A model generated the notes under the pieces. It did not search any database, was not told the origin of the DNA, and was given only the letters and a program-made list of their open reading frames with translations. A DNA stretch of 64,000 nt from assembly GCA_038380435.1 (NCBI GenBank), contig JAWZYU010000007.1, positions 88,955,033-89,019,032 of the forward strand, read 5' to 3'. This document shows, one piece after another, positions 19,586 to 31,195 of the stretch (the first letter of the stretch is position 1; each line of letters opens with the position of its first letter). This DNA comes from Ryuthela nishihirai (Eukaryota > Arthropoda > Arachnida > Araneae > Heptathelidae). A program made the translations under genes and the position numbers.

Positions 19586-20999
19586 TTAGATGGTACTGTG
19601 TAAGGTCACTAATGCTACACCACCGTGGTGAATCCTTTCAATTTCACTGACGATCATAGAAAACCTCGAATCACACGGTGCTTGTCACGAAGTGTTCTTT
19701 TTATCATACAGCCAACAACTGCTGTGCTCAGAAAACAATAATGAATTAACGTAGAATTTTATGATGAACAAAACGATAGAATGAATGATCGATACCCAAA
19801 AAACTAGCTAATTACTTCGAAGACATTAGCATGCTATTTATCAAAAAGGATGGGAACAATGCATGACGGGAATGGCAGAATGGTTTCCCTTTTATGTTCT
19901 ACGTGAGATCAGGTGTGTTGTAATCAAAAGACTATTTTATTATTGCGCCAGCAGTTGTCACTCATATATTTAAGCCTTTTTTTCCACTGGTAGGTGTTGA
20001 CCGTCGCCAAGGCCTGTCTCCTAAGCACGTACGAAGTTCCCAGACCGTCAGAAGGAATAGCCTTGAGGGCCGGTTGGTCACGGCTGTAAAACGTTAGGTT
20101 GCTGACCTTTGGGTTCCAGTGTTGGGTCCATGTTAATGTTAGCACACCTGAAGCAACACTTTGTATGCTATTCAATATGTTACGTGCTATCGGCAGTAAT
20201 CCTTTTAAGATTTGTTTATGTTGGCATTACGTTACTTCATTCAAGATGACCTCACGAAAAAAGAATTATAAAGGTAACGTTCACATTCTTAGATCAGATT
20301 ACATTCTTTTTTCCGCTAAAAGGACTAGAAAATAGCGTTTTTAAAAAAAAATATCAAATTTTAATGTGAGTTAAATATCGTTTTATCATGGAACTTATAT
20401 TTGAGACACCAGAAGCACTTGAAATGTGTTTTGTTTCTTTGTATCCTATGTAAAAATGAATGCACACAAGATTTAACTCTATTATTAATTCACACTTTTA
20501 AGAAATGCCAGCTGTTATCTTTAGGGTTTGAAAGTTGTAGAAATCGAGAAGTTGAAAAGCAGATGTGATGTAACAGCGGTAACAGATTGTGTTGTTTGGT
20601 AGAACAAACTATATGAGATATAAAGAGCAAAACTACATATTGGAATACTTATTATAAAGTTAAGTTTAAAGCTACTAACTTTCAAAATAACTCTTTTTAT
20701 GGAGAGATGAAAGGGAAAACAATTAAATATTTTTTATAAAATCAATGTATTTAACGGTTGTCGTTCGTATTTAACATATTATGGAAGCTTAAAAGTTTAA
20801 CAGTTGTAAGAAATCATAAGAATTAGTGAAAAGCTAATTGAAATCACAATAGTAAAAAAATCAGTCACTAAATATTATTTTAGAAGTTTTGTGCAAAGTG
20901 CCTCAGTACCTGAGGAAGAACTAAGGTTGGTTTTAAATTCGAAATTGTAGTACAGCATTTAAAAGTAGATATGTACAATTTACATTTATTGTGCCTTTA
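19586..20999. other. Mostly A+T-rich; one possible exon-like patch
   Basis: The patch 19960-20175 is less A+T-rich than its surroundings and is open on the minus strand for 83 codons (19924-20175). Its translation includes SNLTFYSRDQPALKA. I see no family motif and no strong splice-site pair. The rest is A+T-rich without features. A G run (21005-21022) follows. Confidence 0.3.
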
Positions 21000-21008
21000 T
21001 ATCAGGGG

Positions 21009-21420
21009 GGGGGGGGGGGGGGCGTGGGTGGCTCAGTCGTAGGTCAGGTAGCGCGCCAGGCTCGTAATCTGTAGTTCCCAGGTTCGAGTCCCAGCTGGGT
21101 CAGCGTTGAGATTTATCTCCGCAAAATTCCCCGCCCTGCCCACGGTCAGTAGGGGACACCGATGGGCTTGGAAAGGCCGCCGTCCGTCGGATGGGACGTT
21201 AAGCCGTGGCCCCGTGTGCGGGAGAGACATACCCTGTGCACGTTAAAGAACACGCTGGATGGCCTTGACGGGAGGCTACCATCTGTCTCCCAACAGCTGT
21301 TCCAGTGGGTCCCCTCCCCCAACATTCTCTGAGCCTTCGGGGACCATGTGACCTGGCCATTTAGCCCATGGTGTGCAAAAAAGTGCCGCTCAGAGGTAAA
21401 ACAACCCAATATCAACCAAA
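21009..21420 (+). mobile_element. SINE-A copy starting with a long G run
   Basis: Bounded by TATCAGGGG at 21000-21008 and 21421-21429. The head begins with an expanded G run and has a small insertion in the A-box region (CAGTCGTAGGTCAGGTAGC). The tail ends ATATCAACCAAA. Confidence 0.92.
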
Positions 21421-21485
21421 TATCAGGGGTATCCAACCCAAACTTAAAGAAAAACCACTACGAAAAGCAATAAATACTTAAAGAA

Positions 21486-21812
21486 TTTGGTTGTTTTACC
21501 TCTAAGTGGAACTCTTTTGCACACAATGGGCTAAATGACCAGGTCACAAGGACCCCAAGGGCTCAGAGAAGGTTGTGGGGAGGGCGACCTACTACCTCTC
21601 CTATCAAGGCCATAGTGCACAGGGTATGGCTCTTCCGCACACGGGGCCAAGGCTTAACGTCCCGTTCGATGGCTTTACTAGCCTATCGGTGTCCCTTACT
21701 GACCGAGGGCAGGGCGGGGAGTTTTTGCGGAGATAAATCTCAACGGTGGCCCAGGCAGGACTCGAACCTAGGAACTGCAGATTACGAGTCTGGAGTGTCA
21801 CCCTCGCTCCTC
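21486..21812 (-). mobile_element. Old SINE-A copy
   Basis: Strongly diverged: CTCTAAGTGGAACTCTTTTG at the tail, a deletion in the middle, and the B-box region as GGACTCGAACCTAGG on the plus strand. The A-box end is decayed. Confidence 0.85.
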
Positions 21813-22100
21813 TTAAAAAACTGCAAGTAAAATTATCTACTTACAGACGAAAACATACATTTCTAAATGACTATATTTTTAAGAAATCAAGAAAAATATC
21901 TTGATCAAAAACAGAAAATATATATTTTTAATGAGTATTGCGAATTAGCAAAATCGTTTTAGTTATGCATCTAAAAATGTTTGATCAAAAAATGAACGAA
22001 ATGAGTCGGAGTCAATATATTGATATTCTGTGTTATGAGCCACAAGTTGGAGGGATCTGCATGGATGACTTCGAGATATTATCAAATCCGAAATGACTTT

Positions 22101-22489
22101 GGGTGGGTTGTTTTATCTCTGAGCGGCACTTTTTTGCACACCATGGGCTAAATGGCCAGGTCACATGGACCCCGAAGGCTCAGAGAAGGTTGGGGGAGGG
22201 GACCCACTGGAACAGCTGTTGGGAGACAGATGGTAGCCTCCCGTCAAGGCCATCCAGCGTGTTCTTTAATGTGCACAGGGTATGGCTCTCCCGCACACGG
22301 GGCCACGGCTTAACGTCCCATCCGACGGACCGCGGCCTTTCCAAGCCCATCGGTGTCCCCTACTGACCGTGGGCAGGGGGGGGGGAATTTTGCGGAGATA
22401 AATCTCAAAACTGACCCAGCTGGGACTAGAACCTGGGAACTACGGATTACGAGCCTGGCGCGCTACCGACTGAGCCACCCCCGCCCCCT
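22101..22489 (-). mobile_element. SINE-A copy, full length
   Basis: An 11-bp duplication GAAATGACTTT at 22090-22100 and 22490-22500. Confidence 0.95.
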
Positions 22490-22500
22490 GAAATGACTTT

Positions 22501-22925
22501 AGGAGTCAATACATTCCATCATATTCTGAATTCTTATTGTTCGTATCATAAAAGTTTTTTTTAAATTCTGAATATTTGCTATTAATCTGGATCCTTTCTA
22601 TTCCAGATTATTTCGCTCAGAAATTCTCTATTATAATTTGCTATTTATTACTATATTTATTCTCTATATTTCTTATTAATATTCTGTATTATTATTCTTT
22701 ATCCTTTTCACTATTCCGAATCAATCATAATTTGCATTCTTATATGGTCCTTTATTCCACTTATTTTATTCTTATCATTGTTCTGTAATGTTCTTTTAAG
22801 TATGTATCATTTCAATGACTATTTCATCAGTCATTCGAAACTTAAGATAGGTACACGAGGTAAAGACGACGGCTATGGTGATTAACGGTGGATTTCACGT
22901 TTTTAAATTATTTTCTTTTTTCAGT
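22501..22925. other. A+T-rich stretch, no gene seen
   Basis: Pyrimidine- and A+T-rich. The 70-codon frame at 22576-22788 is low complexity (I, L, Y and F only) and is not supported as a gene. Confidence 0.5.
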
Positions 22926-23163
22926 TGGGTTAGGTTGTTTTACTTCTGAGCGGCACTTTTTTGCACACCATGGGCTAAATGGCCAGGTCACATGGACCCC
23001 GAAGGCTCAGAGAAGGTTGGGGGAGGGGATCCACTGGAACAGCTGTTGGGAGACAGATGGTAGCCTCCCGTCAAGGCCATTCCAACGTTTTCTTTAACGT
23101 GCACAGGGTACGGCTCTCCCGCACACGGGGCCACGGCTTAACGTCCTATCCGACGGACGGCGG
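22926..23163 (-). mobile_element. SINE-A fragment joined to half a MITE-1
   Basis: Tail and middle of a SINE-A, stopping at CGACGGACGGCGG, where the MITE-1 centre begins without any spacer. Confidence 0.9.
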
Positions 23164-23284
23164 TCCTTCGTGTCATGTGACACGAAGGTTGCCAGATCAC
23201 TAATTTCTAAAAAAATCGTTGCCAGATATTTTTTCTGAATTTTGTAATGAACCGTAGTGTTCGGATACTTTTTGAGCGACAGTA
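23164..23284. mobile_element. MITE-1 right half
   Basis: Starts at the central palindrome (CCTTCGTGTCATGTGACACG) and runs to the end TTTTTGAGCGACAGTA. The left arm is absent and replaced by the SINE-A fragment. Confidence 0.85.
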
Positions 23285-23525
23285 CTCTACGATATACCAA
23301 GTGCAGTTTTTTTCATTTCTTGCTTCAGTTTCTCCTATTCAGGAGTGTGAACACACGTGTTAAGATTTATGCAGAGGGAAAAACAAAAAAGTTCTGTAAC
23401 TAGGAAATATAAAAGAGAGAAATAAAAAGAGATAAATACTGTATTTTTAAAAGAAAAAAAAAAGTCCAAAATTCGCTGTTATATGAATACTAAAAAGTTT
23501 CTTTATTATGACTGCGTATTTTAAA

Positions 23526-23947
23526 GGGTTGTTTTGCCTTTTTTAAATTTTAAAAGGTTGTTTTTTGGGTTGTTTTACCTCTGAGCCGCACTTTTTTGCA
23601 CACCATGGACTAAATGGCCCGGTCACATGGACCCCGAAGGCTCAGAGAAGGTTGGGGGAGGGGACCCACTGGAACAGCTGTTGGGAGACACATGGTAGCC
23701 TTCCGTCAAGGCCATCCAGCGTGTTCTTTAACGTGCACAGGGTATGGCTCTCCCGCACACGGGGCCACGGCTTAACGTCCCATCCGACGGACGGCGGCCT
23801 TTCCAAGCCCATCGGTGTCCCCTACTGACCGTGGGAAGGGCGGGTAATTTTGCGGAGATAAATCTCAACGCTGACCCAGCTGGGACTCGAACCTGGGAAC
23901 TACAGATTACGAGCCTGGCGCGCTACCGACTGAGCCACCCCCGCCCC
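23526..23947 (-). mobile_element. SINE-A copy with extended tail
   Basis: A 14-bp duplication CTGCGTATTTTAAA at 23512-23525 and 23948-23961. The tail side carries an extra stretch (GGGTTGTTTTGCC, then TTTTAAA) before the normal GGGTTGTTTTACC, as if the tail had been copied twice. Confidence 0.94.
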
Positions 23948-23961
23948 CTGCGTATTTTAAA

Positions 23962-24565
23962 ACTACGATTCAAGCATGAAAAATAAAAAATTGAAAAAAA
24001 TTATCGTTCTGAAGTAAACGAGCCGTGTTATGTCCCAGTAGTTGGCTACTGATTAAAGTGAGTGAACTTTGATCCCACTACACATTTTGACACAACTATC
24101 GACCTCCGTGGCATGTTGCTGCTTGAGGGAATATTTATTTTTTATTAGAGGAAATGACAAATTATTATGCTCATAAAACACCACACTCAAATCATAACAG
24201 ATGAATTTTTAGAAAAATTCACTAACTTCTGAAAATTTACACCTATTAAAATGTTACCTACGCATTTTTATTTAGAGCAATGATTTTCAAATTAAAAATT
24301 CGCAATTTATTTATGGAATCTGAGAGATCCTCATTAGAAAAGAAACCTCTAATATTTTGAATAGTTATTATTTTTCACTCTGTTTATGGACATAATACCT
24401 GCTAAAATTTTATTTTCATTACTATTAGGTATCTATAATAAATAAAGAAGTACTAAACAGTGACAGTGCAATCAACTCAAAAGTGAAAATTAGTGAAGTT
24501 GTTATCTGTCGCTAGTGAGAAGCTATCAGTTCTTGGAAATATATCTATCTGGGATACATACTCAT
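23962..24565. other. A+T-rich stretch with SINE-B trace
   Basis: At 24099-24155 GACCTCCGTGGCATGTTGCTGC and TTGAGGGAATATTTATTTTT look like a decayed SINE-B tail. No gene was seen. Confidence 0.5.
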
Positions 24566-24937
24566 ATGTAGGTGGTCATATTATTTTGATACTAGATCGT
24601 GTGGGCTCACTCACGGAAATATTGAGTGTGTGCAGTTACCGTTCACAGCAAACTGGAGCGTGTGCAGTAACTGCACACGCTCCAGATATTTTTCCTGAAT
24701 TCTGTAATCACGTGACACGAAGGTTGCCAGATCACTAATTTCCAAAAAAATCGTTGCCAGATATTTTTTCTGAATTCTGCAATCAACCATAGTGTTCGGA
24801 TAATTTTTTGAGCGACTGTAGGTGGTCATATTATTTTGATACTAGATCGTGTGGGCTCACTCACGGAAATATTGAGCGTGTGCAGTTTCTGTAATTCTGT
24901 AATCAACCATAGCGTTCGGAACTTTTTTGAGCGACTA
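24566..24937. mobile_element. Tandem MITE-1/MITE-2 chimeras
   Basis: A block of about 60 bp that starts GTAGGTGGTCATATTATTTT and ends CGGAAATATTGAG occurs at 24567-24626 and again at 24817-24876. Each is followed by MITE-1 right-half sequence ending TTTTTTGAGCGACTGTA (24818) or CTTTTTTGAGCGACTATA (24937). GTGGTCATATTATT is the arm of MITE-2 (63429-63511). The two elements have been joined and the join duplicated. Confidence 0.7.
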
Positions 24938-25059
24938 TACATGCAAAAATCAGAAAGCATATCAATGTTGTATGAACCGATCATAAAAATCCACAAAAGA
25001 GAGATATCCAGTTGTACTGTAAGGTAATATTTTACAACCGTGAGTCAATGAGTTGTGTC

Positions 25060-25264
25060 TAATAAAAATAATAAAATAAATACCCCCTCAAGCAGCTGCT
25101 TGCCACAGAGGTCTGATAGGAGCATGTCAGTTTACATGCCATAGTAGAAGATGGCAGGACCTCAGCAGAAGAACGACACATACATCCATGCCTTACCCGG
25201 GCCTCGAAACCAGATCTCTTAGAGCAGTAGCCAAGCGCGCTAACCGCTCGGCCACGGGACGGCT
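25060..25264 (-). mobile_element. SINE-B copy, full length
   Basis: Head complement ends GCCACGGGAC (A box), the B box reads GGTTTCGAGGCCC, and the tail ends in TTATTTTATTATTTTTATT-like sequence. Confidence 0.9.
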
Positions 25265-25589
25265 TGTTGTGACTAAGGGGTCGGCGAATTGAGCAGCTTC
25301 TACTCAGTAGAACATAAAGTTTTTTCATCTTAGTTTTATTATCACTACTGCTAGGAATATTATTGTTTTTGTAGTACATTTTTGCATTGACATAATGAAG
25401 GTTTTTACAATTTAAGTATCTTTTTATTTGTAAGCATCTCAACTTTAAATGTTCAATTTAAGCTTTTTTTCATCCCTCTTTTTTTTCCAACTGAAAAAAA
25501 ATACCTATCTTTAATTATATTTCAGAGAGTGTATGTTCTGCTTAATCCAAATATTTATTTTGGGGGAGAAAGGCCACGGAATAAGCAAG
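25265..25589. other. A+T-rich stretch, no gene seen
   Basis: No coding signal. The 127-codon minus-strand frame at 25059-25442 takes its C-terminal half from SINE-B and is a shadow. Confidence 0.55.
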
Positions 25590-26710
25590 AGTTCACAAAA
25601 GATCCACAGAATATCTGAGACTTTGTAAGTTGGGTTGTTTTACCTCTGAGCGGCACTTTTTTGCACACCATGGGCTAAATGGCCAGGTCACAAGGACCCC
25701 GAAGGCTCTGAGAAGGTTGGGGGAGGGGACCCACTGGAACAGCTGTTGGGAGACAGATGGTAGCCTCCCGTCAAGGCCATCCAGCGTGTTCTTTAACGTG
25801 CACAGGTTATGGCTTTCCCGCACACGGGGCCACGGCTTAACGTCCCATCCGACGGACGGCGGCCTTTCCAAGCCCATCGGTGTCCCCTAATGACCGTGGG
25901 CAGGGCGGGGAATTTTGCGGAGATAAATCTCAACGCTGACCCAGCTGGGACTCGAACCTGGGAACTACAGAATACGAGCCTGGCGCGCTACCGACTGTGC
26001 CACCCCCGCCCCAAGACTTTGTAAGAGGTTCCCATAATGAACAAGAATTCTCAAGGTGTCCCCAGAATGAGTGAAACTTTGTAAGTTGTAAGTTCGTTTG
26101 TAATAATAATAAAATAAATACCCCCTCAAGCAAGATTACAAAGTAATTGTAAGTTTACTTTGTAAGTTGTAAGTTTGTAAGTTTCGCAATGAACAAGATT
26201 TCTCAAGGAAGCATCAGAATGAGTGAGACTTTGTATGAGGCTCCCATGATAAACCAGAATTTTCAAGGAGTCCCCAGAATGAGTGAAACATCGAAATGGT
26301 TCCCAAAATGAATGAGACTTTACGGGATGTACCCAGAATGAGCAACACTTTGTAAGGGGTCTCCAGAATGAGACAGATGTTACAAAGGGTCAGCAGAATG
26401 AGACAGATGTTACAAAGGGTCAGCAGAATGAGACAGATGTTACAAAGGGTCAGCAGAATGAGACAGATGTTACAAAGGGTCAGCAGAATGAGACAGATGT
26501 TACAAAGGGTCAGCAGAATGAGCAAGACGTCGCAAGGGGTTCACAAAATTAGCGAGACTTTGTAAGGGATACCCAGAAGGAACGAGACTTCATAAGGTGT
26601 ACTAGAACGACCGATATTTCGTAAGGATGAAAACTTCATAGGAAGTCCCCAAGTTGAGCGAGACTTTGTAAGGGGTCCCTAGTACCAAAAAGGTTGAGAA
26701 ACACTGACAT
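25590..26710. repeat. 30-33 bp minisatellite ending in hAT-like terminus
   Basis: Degenerate units of the form GAGACTTTGTAAGGGG plus CCCAGAATGAGC run from about 25590 to 26690. Inside, five nearly identical 30-bp units (AGACAGATGTTACAAAGGGT plus CAGCAGAATG) occupy 26371-26520. The array ends with AAAAAGGTTGAGAAACACTG at 26687-26706, a hAT-type terminal signature. A SINE-A (25630-26013) and a SINE-B scrap (26104-26131) lie within. The open frames (103 and 65 codons) are the repeat read through. Confidence 0.8.
25630..26013 (-). mobile_element. SINE-A copy inside the minisatellite
   Basis: A 12-bp duplication AGACTTTGTAAG at 25618-25629 and 26014-26025; the duplicated bases are part of the satellite unit. 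Confidence 0.95.
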
Positions 26711-27060
26711 AAGGTATCTTAGTTCGGTTCGACTCAAATGGAACCCAAAAGCACTAATAATATAAAGTACTAATAGCATCGTCTATCGAAAAAAATTTTA
26801 TGTCTAGTGGAGATTGTGTGAAAAAATACAAATAAAAAAAACGTTAAAAAAACATAAATGCAATTTACGTGAATATATTTTGCTTCTACATTCTCCTTTG
26901 TCCCGTGTGAATTTCTTTCACCCTCTGACTCTGGTTTGCAGACATTCTAAATTCGAAAAGAGTAAGGAGGAAATGTGACCAATTGGAAAATGTAATTACG
27001 AATCAGTGATCTAATTGATTTGGCATTAGAAAGGTCTACTTAGATACGTTTCCCATTTTC
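26711..27060. other. A+T-rich stretch, no gene seen
   Basis: No repeat or coding signal recognised. Confidence 0.55.
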
Positions 27061-27073
27061 ACTGATTTGTAGA

Positions 27074-27462
27074 TGTGTTGTGTTGTTTTACCTCTGAGCG
27101 GCACTTTTTTGCACACCATGGGCTAAATGGCCAGGTCACATGGACCCCGAAGGCTCAGAGAAGGTTGGGGGAAGGGACCCACTGGAACAGCTGTTGGAAG
27201 ACAGATGGTACCCTCCCGTCAAGGCCATCCAGCGTGTTCTTTAACGTGCACAGGGTATATGGCTCTCCCGCACACGGGGCCACGGATTAACGTCCCATCC
27301 GACGGACGGCGGCCTTTCCAAGCCCATCGGTGTCTCCTACTGACCGTGGGCAGGGCGGGGAATTTTGCGGAGATAAATCTCAACGCTGACCCAGCTGGGA
27401 CTCGAACCTGGGAACTACAGATTACGAGCCTGGCGCGCTACCGACTTAGCCACCACCGCCCC
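27074..27462 (-). mobile_element. SINE-A copy, full length
   Basis: A 13-bp duplication ACTGATTTGTAGA at 27061-27073 and 27463-27475. Confidence 0.95.
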
Positions 27463-27475
27463 ACTGATTTGTAGA

Positions 27476-28185
27476 AGGTAGAAGTCTACAATACGAGAGC
27501 AAAGGTAGAGTGGCCATTAATATGGGAAAGTTGTCTTTGCTCCATCCCCCAATTCCTAACCAAGCCAATTTTCCACCAACGTTAACGAATCTCCTCTACT
27601 TCGTGCAATTCAAGAAACGCTTCAGACTCGAGATGTCACACGAAATGCAATATTTAATTAATTAGATTCGATATCTTGCAAAGAGGACGACTATAGTGTC
27701 AGACCATCACGTATTTTTCACAAGAATAATCCTTAATTGCTTTATTTAAAAAAAGTGGTTTAACGACAGAAAAATCAATACTACTGTCACCATGGCAAAC
27801 ACTTTATTTGTTACAACTGATAGGAAAATGTTACATCATTCTTAAGTAGGGTTACTTTTTGTCAATAACACAAATGCGTATTCTAATACGAATCTTGGAT
27901 AAATAATTAAACAATCGCAGATTAAAACCAGAATTCCAAAGTAAAAAAAAGTATCCAATTTAACATTCACTTTATAGAAACCAGTTTCTAACCTAGGCAG
28001 ATTTAAGAAAAAAGTGGTGAATAAATTATATCTGTAGAGAAAGTAGTTCTCGAAGAATGATTTTTATTAGTTTTCTGCCAAATACATACGTAGAAATAGG
28101 AATTAATACATATACAGTAAAGAAGTACAGAACCTTCATGCTTTTACTCATTCATTTTTGTATATTTTTTATATAGTAAATAGAT
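27476..28185. other. A+T-rich stretch, no gene seen
   Basis: No open frame above 60 codons and no repeat recognised. Confidence 0.55.
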
Positions 28186-28590
28186 AATAATAATATAGAG
28201 ACAGCATTTTTAATACAGAGAAAGCATTTTTAATATAGAGAAGTCATTTTCATTATATATATATAACGCATTATTTAATATAGAGAAGGCATTTTTAATA
28301 ATTTAAAGCATTTTTAATATATAGGAAGCATTTTTTAAAATAGAGATAGCATTTTTATTATATAAAAACCTTTTTTTATAATTTAAAGAATTTTAAAAAT
28401 AGAGACAGTAATTTTAATATAGAGAATGTTTTTTAACATAAAGCATTTTTAATATATAGAGAGAATTATTGATATAGAGATAGCATTGTTTATATAGAGA
28501 CAGAATCATTTATATGGGATAGCACTATTAATATATAGACAGCACTATTAATATATAAACAACACTATTAATGTAGGGACAGCATTCGGA
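28186..28590. repeat. Degenerate A+T-rich tandem, about 25-28 bp
   Basis: Repeated AATATAGAGACAGCATTTTT in many variants (ATAGAGAAAGCATTTTT, ATATAGGAAGCATTTTT, ATATAGACAGCACTATT). At least 14 loose units. Confidence 0.75.
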
Positions 28591-28611
28591 TATTTGACGA
28601 GTAATCCCTAG

Positions 28612-28770
28612 ATGTCTAAATGGTCTGATAGAGGCCTGTCAGGACTACGACATAAATAAGACTAGAAGGTGAGAGTTCTCAGCAGAAAGGAAACATAAAT
28701 ATAACATTCCTTGCCTTTATGGGATTCGAACCTAGGTCTCTTCACTCCACCACTAAGCACACTAACAAAG
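28612..28770 (-). mobile_element. Old SINE-B copy
   Basis: Decayed but ordered: GTCTGATAGAGGCCTGTCAG, GACTAGAAGGTGAGAG, TCAGCAGAAAGGAAACA, CCTTGCC, and GATTCGAACCTAGGTCTC for the B box. Confidence 0.65.
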
Positions 28771-28937
28771 TTTTAGCATAGAAAGTAATAAACTGTAATA
28801 TAAGAGGAAACAAATAAAAAACTATAACCAATAGAAAAATATGATGCACTTAATAATAGGATATTTAGGAAATTAAACTGAATTATTCGTCATAAACATG
28901 TTTTAATTTTGGTATAACTTCTATTTTACGTTAATTC

Positions 28938-29372
28938 AGTGGTTCTCAACCTTTTACGCTTCAGATAGCCCCTGGAAATGCGTATGTAACTGGCGTACCC
29001 CTTGTATAGATAGATAAAACTATAGTTATAGTATAACAATGGGAATAAAATGAAACATATTTTAAATATTGAATGGGAATAAAATAAAACATATTTTATA
29101 TTAACTGGCGTACCCCTTGTATAGATAGATAAAACTATAGTTATAGTATAACAATGGGAATAAAATAAAACATATTTAAAATATTAAATTTTGTATTCAT
29201 AAATTACATATATCGATAAACACAAAAAACGACATAAACAATTTAACAAATCGTATAAAATTATTAATATTTTACTAGATAATCAGAGAAACAGCTCTCA
29301 CGGCGTACCCCAAAAAATTTTACAGCGTACTCCCAAGGGGCACGCGCACCCCCCACATTGAGAACCCCTACT
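28938..29372. mobile_element. hAT-like non-autonomous element with internal duplication
   Basis: The left end CAGTGGTTCTCAACCTTTT is mirrored by TTGAGAACCCCTACTTTAA near 29357-29375. These are hAT-type termini. Inside, a block of about 114 bp containing CTGGCGTACCCCTTGTATAG is duplicated in tandem (28989-29102 and 29103-29180). No transposase is visible. Confidence 0.65.
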
Positions 29373-29375
29373 TTA

Positions 29376-29785
29376 ATCAATTATATTATAAAAGGTGATC
29401 ATGAAAGGCAGACGACAGTGAGTGAGATACCATTCTTTTCTAATCGAACTCTAATTTTTTGCCTAGTTTAGTAGATTTTGGTAAAATTTAAATTCGCCCT
29501 TTATTAAATTTGAAAGAGTATCAAAGGCATAAATTTCTCTAATAAGGCAACCTTGTGACTTCGCCTTTTGTTATAGGAAAAGCTAAAGAGGTATTTCTGT
29601 AATCTAAGGTCTCGCTTCATGAATTGCTATTATTATCTAGCGAATTGCAATCGCAAAATATACTCTATTTAATTAATTATATTGATTAAGTGAATGAAAA
29701 AGATCACAGAAATTAATAAACACTTACATAAAAATTTTAATTAGTTTTTTTCTTGTGTTATCTTTCTGCTAAAGGTTCATATTAA
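29376..29785. other. A+T-rich stretch, no gene seen
   Basis: No repeat or coding signal recognised. Confidence 0.55.
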
Positions 29786-30225
29786 ACTGACAGGCTCCTG
29801 TCACACCGCTGTTGAGGGGCGGGGGTGGCTCAGTCGGTAGCGCGCCAGGCTCGTATTCTGTAGTTCCCAGGTTCGAGTCCCAGTTGGGTCAGCGTTGAGA
29901 TTTATCTCCGCAAAATTCCCCGCCCTGCCCACGGTCAGTAGGGGACACCGATGGGCTTGGAAAGGCCGCCGCCCGTCGGATGGGACGTTAAGCCGTGGTC
30001 CCGTGTGCGGGAGAGTCATACACTGTGCACGTTAAAGAACACGCTGGATGGCCTTGACAGGAGGCTACCATCTGTCTTCCAACAGCTCTTCCAGTGGGTT
30101 CCCTTCCCCAACCTTCTCTGAGCCTTCGGGGTCCATGTGACCTGGCCATTTAGCCCATGGTGTGCAAAAAAGTGCTGCTCAGAGGTAAAACAACCCACCG
30201 CTGTTGAAACAACTGCTTGATTGAT
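29786..30225 (+). mobile_element. SINE-B tail split by SINE-A
   Basis: AAACTGACAGGCTCCTGTCA with ACCGCTGTTGA lies before, and GTTGAAACAACTGCTTGA after, a SINE-A insertion. Together they match the SINE-B 3' end. Confidence 0.75.
29816..30195 (+). mobile_element. SINE-A copy inside SINE-B
   Basis: A 12-bp duplication CACCGCTGTTGA at 29804-29815 and 30196-30207. Confidence 0.95.
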
Positions 30226-30618
30226 AATTTTTAAAATAATTTCACTCTGAGAAATCGTGTGAATTTAAAAATTCGTTGAAATGAGTTTTTATCGGAGTTG
30301 AAATCATTCATGATAATAAGTCGGGTGAGATGATTGTTGACCAAACGATTTCTGCCCGAGGATTTAATTGTTTTCATGGTAGAAAAACGCAGCGACAGCA
30401 GCAGCCGATTAATAATAATAACTTTATTTTTGTTTCGGTATGATTATATACATAGACCACCCGTTCCGTTTGGAGATTTAAAAATAAGAAATTGAATGCC
30501 TTCATCAAAATAACTTGGTCCAAAAAAGAAAGTGCCTTTAGCACTTATCAATTAGCACATATTTTGCACCGTTTGCCTGTCCTTAGAAAAGTCCTGCACT
30601 AAAGAACAAAAGGTTTCC
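30226..30618. other. A+T-rich stretch, no gene seen
   Basis: No repeat or coding signal recognised. Confidence 0.55.
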
Positions 30619-31195
30619 AGGTTGGGGTCTTTCACCTCTGAGCATTCTTTTTTTTACACACGACGGGCTAAATGGCCAGGTCACAAGGACTCCAAAGGCT
30701 CAGACCCCACTGGACAACTGTTATGAAGAGTATGGCTCTCCTACACATGGTAGGGCGCCAGGCTTGTAATCTGTAGTTCCCAAGTTCGAGTCCCAGCTGG
30801 GTCAGCGTTGAGATTTATCTCCGCAAAATTCCCCGCCCTGCCCACGATCAGTAGGGGACACCGATGGGCTTGGAGAGGTCGCCGTCCGTCGGATGGGACG
30901 TTAAGCCGTGGCACCGTGTGCGGGAGAGCCATACCCTGTGCACGTTAAAGACACGCTGGATGGCCTTGACGGGAGGCTACCATCTGTTTCCCAACAGCTG
31001 TTCCAGTGGGTCTCCTCCCCCAACCCTCTCTGAGCCTTCGGGGTCCATGTGATCTGGTCATTTAGCCCATGGTGTGCCAAAAAGTGCCGTTCAGAGGTAA
31101 AACAACCCAACCCAACTCCTACACATGGCGCCGTGGCTTAACCTCCCATCTGACGGAGGGTTAGCCTTTCCAAGCCCATCGGTCCCTTTCTCGCA
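30619..31195 (-). mobile_element. Old SINE-A split by a younger opposite copy
   Basis: Minus-strand SINE-A with several deletions from 30619 (tail) to 30750, resuming at 31129 (GCGCCGTGGCTTAACCTCCC) and fading at about 31195. The gap is filled by a plus-strand copy. Confidence 0.85.
30751..31115 (+). mobile_element. SINE-A copy, 5'-truncated, nested
   Basis: Starts inside the head at TAGGGCGCCAGGC, so the A box is lost. It is bounded by a 13-bp duplication CTCCTACACATGG at 30738-30750 and 31116-31128. Confidence 0.94.

Noticed and set aside
25059..25442. A 127-codon minus-strand gene
   Set aside because: Its second half is SINE-B read through the head and tail, and the rest is A+T-rich without features.
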